Shown here piece by piece: positions 11,695 through 13,894 of a stretch of 13,894 nt of DNA (positions are counted from its first letter, which is position 1; each line of letters begins with the position of its first letter). The stretch spans positions 1 to 13,894 of the forward strand of contig JALWLR010000185.1 in the NCBI GenBank assembly GCA_027084065.1. Direction: 5' to 3'. The translations under genes were made by a program, and so were the position numbers. The notes under the pieces are model-generated. The model made no database searches, was not told the DNA's origin, and saw only the letters and a list, made by a program, of their open reading frames with translations. Origin of the DNA: Helicobacteraceae bacterium (GTDB lineage: Bacteria; Campylobacterota; Campylobacteria; Campylobacterales; Sulfurimonadaceae).

Positions 11695-12771
11695 CTATTT
11701 ACGTTTAATTTTTTTATGATTTACCAACATTTCTTTTTTGATTTCATTGACAATGTACTCTTTTAATTCCTCATAGCTTATATTTTGAGTAATTAATCCA
11801 TCGAGACCTTCGTCATCTTCTAACTGTTTTTTTGAATTTATCCACATTAAAATATGATCATCGGTATAGGTTATTCTATAACTTTTGATAATATCGAGCA
11901 TCTCCCCGGTGCTTAATAGTCCGTTTTGTAGCATGTAAACCACATCATACAGATCACGTATTCTGTTTCGATCCATAAGAAGCAAAGACTTCATTTTTTT
12001 AAGCGATTCCAATGAGGCAACAGGCATATCATTTATATGTACTATATCTCTATGTGTTAAGAGATCTTTCTTTTCTAAGATATTTCCACTAAAAACGGAA
12101 AACTCAACCTTAATTCCGTCAATGACAAAACGCTGATGGTAGTCGTCTATATCGCCGCCCTCATTTGCGAATATTTCTCTTTCGATGCCCCAAGGTACAT
12201 ATCGAGCGCCATAACGCCTTGCAAATAGTGCGATCTGCTCTCTTGGGAGTTTTTCTTGATCGTAAAAGACAAAATCGAGATCCTCGCTTAAACGATGTCG
12301 TAAATGTAACGATAGAGCCGTACCGCCTACAAGTACCGCTTGATCCATGCGAAAAAAGATAAAATCTTTTATTTTGTCTAAAACTTTTTTAGTTTCTAAT
12401 TTCATAGTATGTCCCATAGGTAATAATTGAAACGTTGGTGTGTAGCGACGAAGTTCTTTTTCTTCGCGTAGGATGTTCAACGCTTGCTTTATGTATTTGC
12501 GACATTTTGTAGAAAAGTACTCTTTTTTTTGCTCATAGAGATCTTCTACTTGATGCAACCCCATAAGTTGAACGAGCTCAAAAACCGTAATGTAAGAGCA
12601 AGCATTACGTAGCGCTATGAGAAAAAGTTGCCGGGGAGTAAATTCTAAAATATCCGGCGAGCTCCAAAAAGGATTAAGGCTAAAGAATCGTTTATGGACT
12701 CTTATCTTATTGGGCTGGAGGGCATTATCCCCAGCCGAAACGTTTGTAATGTTGTATCGTTTTTTTTGCAT
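11695..12771 (-). CDS. AbiEii-type nucleotidyltransferase (toxin-like)
   Basis: A 358-residue protein whose core (about residues 135-300) is the AbiEii/AbiGii nucleotidyltransferase domain known from type IV toxin-antitoxin and abortive-infection systems. The active-site motif is intact: LVGGTALSLHLRHRLSEDLD followed by FVF, then KVEFSVF and SLESLKKMKSLLLMDRNRIR followed by DLYD. Before it lies a roughly 70-residue segment (FLIALRNACSYITVFELVQL, then HTH-like spacing) that could be a fused winged helix. The ATG at 12771 (or TTG at 12777) lacks a good ribosome site and overlaps the upstream gene by about 45 bases, so the first 40 residues may not be native. No AbiEi antitoxin gene is adjacent; the helical N-terminus or the small upstream protein could take that place. 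Confidence 0.85.
   Translation of the reverse strand: MQKKRYNITNVSAGDNALQPNKIRVHKRFFSLNPFWSSPDILEFTPRQLFLIALRNACSYITVFELVQLMGLHQVEDLYEQKKEYFSTKCRKYIKQALNILREEKELRRYTPTFQLLPMGHTMKLETKKVLDKIKDFIFFRMDQAVLVGGTALSLHLRHRLSEDLDFVFYDQEKLPREQIALFARRYGARYVPWGIEREIFANEGGDIDDYHQRFVIDGIKVEFSVFSGNILEKKDLLTHRDIVHINDMPVASLESLKKMKSLLLMDRNRIRDLYDVVYMLQNGLLSTGEMLDIIKSYRITYTDDHILMWINSKKQLEDDEGLDGLITQNISYEELKEYIVNEIKKEMLVNHKKIKRK
12662..12690. repeat. Copy B of the ~30-bp direct repeat, inside the AbiEii 5' region
   Basis: CTCCAAAAAGG then ATTAAGGCTAAAGA (12673-12686) and, two bases on, CG. It encodes part of RFFSLNPFW, just before the recognisable part of the AbiEii protein. It is about 1.1 kb from copy A, and the DNA between them holds nearly the whole AbiEii reading frame. 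Confidence 0.55.
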
Positions 12772-12988
12772 CTTCAATCGCTTTTTTCGTCTCTTCTATG
12801 CCTTTGGCTTTGATCACGTGTGGGAGCTGATGCATTTTGGTCCATAGATACCACGCTCCGAATCTGTCCGTATAGAGCATACCGTTGGCATTGTGCTCTT
12901 GCACGATATCGCATTCTTTATCCCCGTTGTAATTATCTACTACTAGTATTTCTAGCCCCTCAATATTTGATATTTTCATAACTTCCAT
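12725..12988 (-). CDS. 87-residue protein of unknown function
   Basis: A small soluble protein of mixed structure: a strand-rich beginning (ISNIEGLEILVVDNYNGDKE), an aromatic middle (DRFGAWYLWTKMHQLPHV) and a C-terminal helix (GIEETKKAIEDAKKTIQHYK). The ATG at 12988 is chosen because AAGGTGG lies five bases upstream; a GTG three codons earlier overlaps that site. It follows the lipoprotein gene by 50 bases and its end overlaps the AbiEii frame by about 45 bases. The family is not recognised. Its place directly before a toxin-like gene makes an antitoxin role thinkable, but nothing in the sequence shows it. Confidence 0.75.
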   Translation of the reverse strand: MEVMKISNIEGLEILVVDNYNGDKECDIVQEHNANGMLYTDRFGAWYLWTKMHQLPHVIKAKGIEETKKAIEDAKKTIQHYKRFGWG

Positions 12989-13038
12989 AAATTCCACCTT
13001 AATCGACTTAATACATCACCCACAAATATGACGAATGA

Positions 13039-13482
13039 TCAAAAATCCTTCTCTTTGCCTCTGTAATATTCTAACTGTTTGTTAAATTTCCATACCCCCT
13101 GATCGTAGAGCATCTCCACGATGGTAGGATACGGTTCTTTTTCGCGATCATCGGTATAGTAGATCAAGACATACGCCGCGTTTCCGTCCTTTTTAAAGAG
13201 CTTCGTACGAAGCGCAAGTTTGTCGATATCTTTCAAGTAGGCGTTAGCCCAGCGAAGATAGAGCGCCTTTTGCCCCTGCTCGGCCAAGGCTCTGGCTATG
13301 GCCAGGTCTCCCGTGCGAAGATTGCGATAAAAAAGCTGCAAAGCCTTTTCGGGATCGTCCGCGCCTTCGATATTGAGTTTCGTTACGCCTCCGTTTTGAC
13401 ATCCGCAACTACTCTGCGATCCACATCCGGTAAAAAAGAGCGCCGCCGCTACCGCGATACTCGCTACAAGATACTTTTTCAT
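13039..13482 (-). CDS. Lipoprotein with small NTF2-like-sized domain, unknown
   Basis: A 147-residue lipoprotein. The start is the ATG at 13482 with AAAGGTGA before it. The signal peptide ends in a lipobox (FFTGC), so the Cys is lipidated and the protein is membrane-anchored. A Ser/Cys/Gly-rich spacer with several more cysteines (CGSQSSCGCQNGG) follows. The mature part (about residues 40-147, DDPEKALQLFYRNLRTGDLA through VIYYTDDREKEPYPTIVEMLYD-type strands to GVWKFNKQLEYY) reads like the alpha+beta DUF4878/NTF2-like lipoproteins; this is by resemblance only. It begins four bases after the zinc-ribbon gene ends, so the two form an operon. Confidence 0.85.
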   Translation of the reverse strand: MKKYLVASIAVAAALFFTGCGSQSSCGCQNGGVTKLNIEGADDPEKALQLFYRNLRTGDLAIARALAEQGQKALYLRWANAYLKDIDKLALRTKLFKKDGNAAYVLIYYTDDREKEPYPTIVEMLYDQGVWKFNKQLEYYRGKEKDF

Positions 13483-13486
13483 CGTT

Positions 13487-13729
13487 TCACCTTTTTTGGA
13501 TTTGGTAATATTTGTCGTCCTCTCTCTCCAGATCGAGCCACAACGTAGCTTGATCACCGTTTTCAATTCCGCAACCGCCAAGCAACTTATCAACTTGCCT
13601 AGGCGTTACATTCCCAAAACCTTGAATCTCGTAAGGTATATAAAAATCACACACATTACATACCACCATACTGCTCTTACACTCCAAATCCCCACCACAT
13701 CTGGGGCATTGGTGCATCATTTGATACAT
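13487..13729 (-). CDS. Zinc-ribbon protein, 80 residues
   Basis: A small protein with two CxxC knuckles, CPRCGG and CNVCDFY, 15 residues apart, which form a zinc ribbon near the N-terminus. A C-terminal part (VTPRQVDKLLGGCGIENGDQ) follows and ends in a charged tail. The ATG at 13729 has AAAGGAG six bases before it, so an upstream start at 13744 is not needed. It lies 24 bases after the end of the membrane-protein gene and four before the lipoprotein. A DNA-, RNA- or protein-binding adaptor role is usual for such ribbons; the specific job is not known. Confidence 0.8.
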   Translation of the reverse strand: MYQMMHQCPRCGGDLECKSSMVVCNVCDFYIPYEIQGFGNVTPRQVDKLLGGCGIENGDQATLWLDLEREDDKYYQIQKR

Positions 13730-13753
13730 TATTACTCCTTTCACACCTTCTCG

Positions 13754-13894
13754 CTAAGATACAATCGCAAGCAACGCTATAATCATAATCCCCCAACGTA
13801 ACGTAAAAGAGTCGAAGAGCAAAAAGCACGCCAATATCGCTATCAGTGCCTCTTTTGATAGCAGAAAGTATTTTAACCCCAATTTCAGCCGGTA
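13754..13894 (-). CDS. C-terminus of a membrane protein, cut by window edge
   Basis: A frame open from the right edge to a TAG at 13754 gives 46 residues. It has a basic start (YRLKLGLKYF), then two hydrophobic runs (ALIAILACFLLF and WGIMIIALLAIV) separated by DSFTLR. This looks like the last two membrane segments of an inner-membrane protein; the family cannot be told. It is 24 bases upstream of the zinc-ribbon gene on the same strand and may head that operon. Confidence 0.6.
   Translation of the reverse strand, partial: YRLKLGLKYFLLSKEALIAILACFLLFDSFTLRWGIMIIALLAIVS

Overview
The window looks like a Campylobacterota (epsilonproteobacterial) chromosome carrying a small integrated element next to a tRNA cluster. 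The grounds are the AAGGAG-type ribosome sites, the A+T-rich extended -10 promoters, and the tRNA order Leu-Arg-Arg-His-Pro beside a neurotransmitter:sodium symporter and an M23 peptidase. The phylum call is by resemblance; no rRNA or marker gene is present.

Positions 1 to about 8800 are accessory DNA. In order they hold: a tyrosine integrase cut by the window edge; a translationally coupled, A+T-rich gene of unknown function; an AlpA-like regulator; an XRE-like repressor facing away from a five-gene operon. That operon (3075-6377) encodes two small proteins of unknown function, a cysteine-less relative of the DnaG zinc-ribbon domain, a separate TOPRIM primase and an SF3 (D5/P4-type) helicase. 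Immediately after the helicase lies a 12-site repeat array in exact mirror symmetry about position 6542 (6383-6701), which I read as the element's replication origin. A non-coding stretch with GC-rich islands and a perfect 12-bp stem-loop follows, then a BrnT/BrnA toxin-antitoxin pair, another largely non-coding stretch, a small membrane protein, and a tandem 11-bp repeat 46 bp from the 3' end of a tRNA-Leu gene.

int, alpA, repressor, primase and helicase followed by an origin is the layout of phage satellites (PICI, P4) and other minimal integrative replicons. No capsid, terminase, relaxase or mating gene is visible, so if it moves it must borrow functions or encode them left of the window.

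Positions 8805-13894 look chromosomal. Five tRNA genes on the minus strand run from one near-consensus promoter. On the plus strand an overlapping promoter drives the symporter and the coupled M23 peptidase. From the right edge a minus-strand group follows: the C-terminus of a membrane protein, a zinc-ribbon protein, a lipoprotein, an 87-residue unknown protein and an AbiEii-type nucleotidyltransferase. Part of the AbiEii gene lies between two copies of an imperfect ~30-bp direct repeat, which suggests a separate small insertion.
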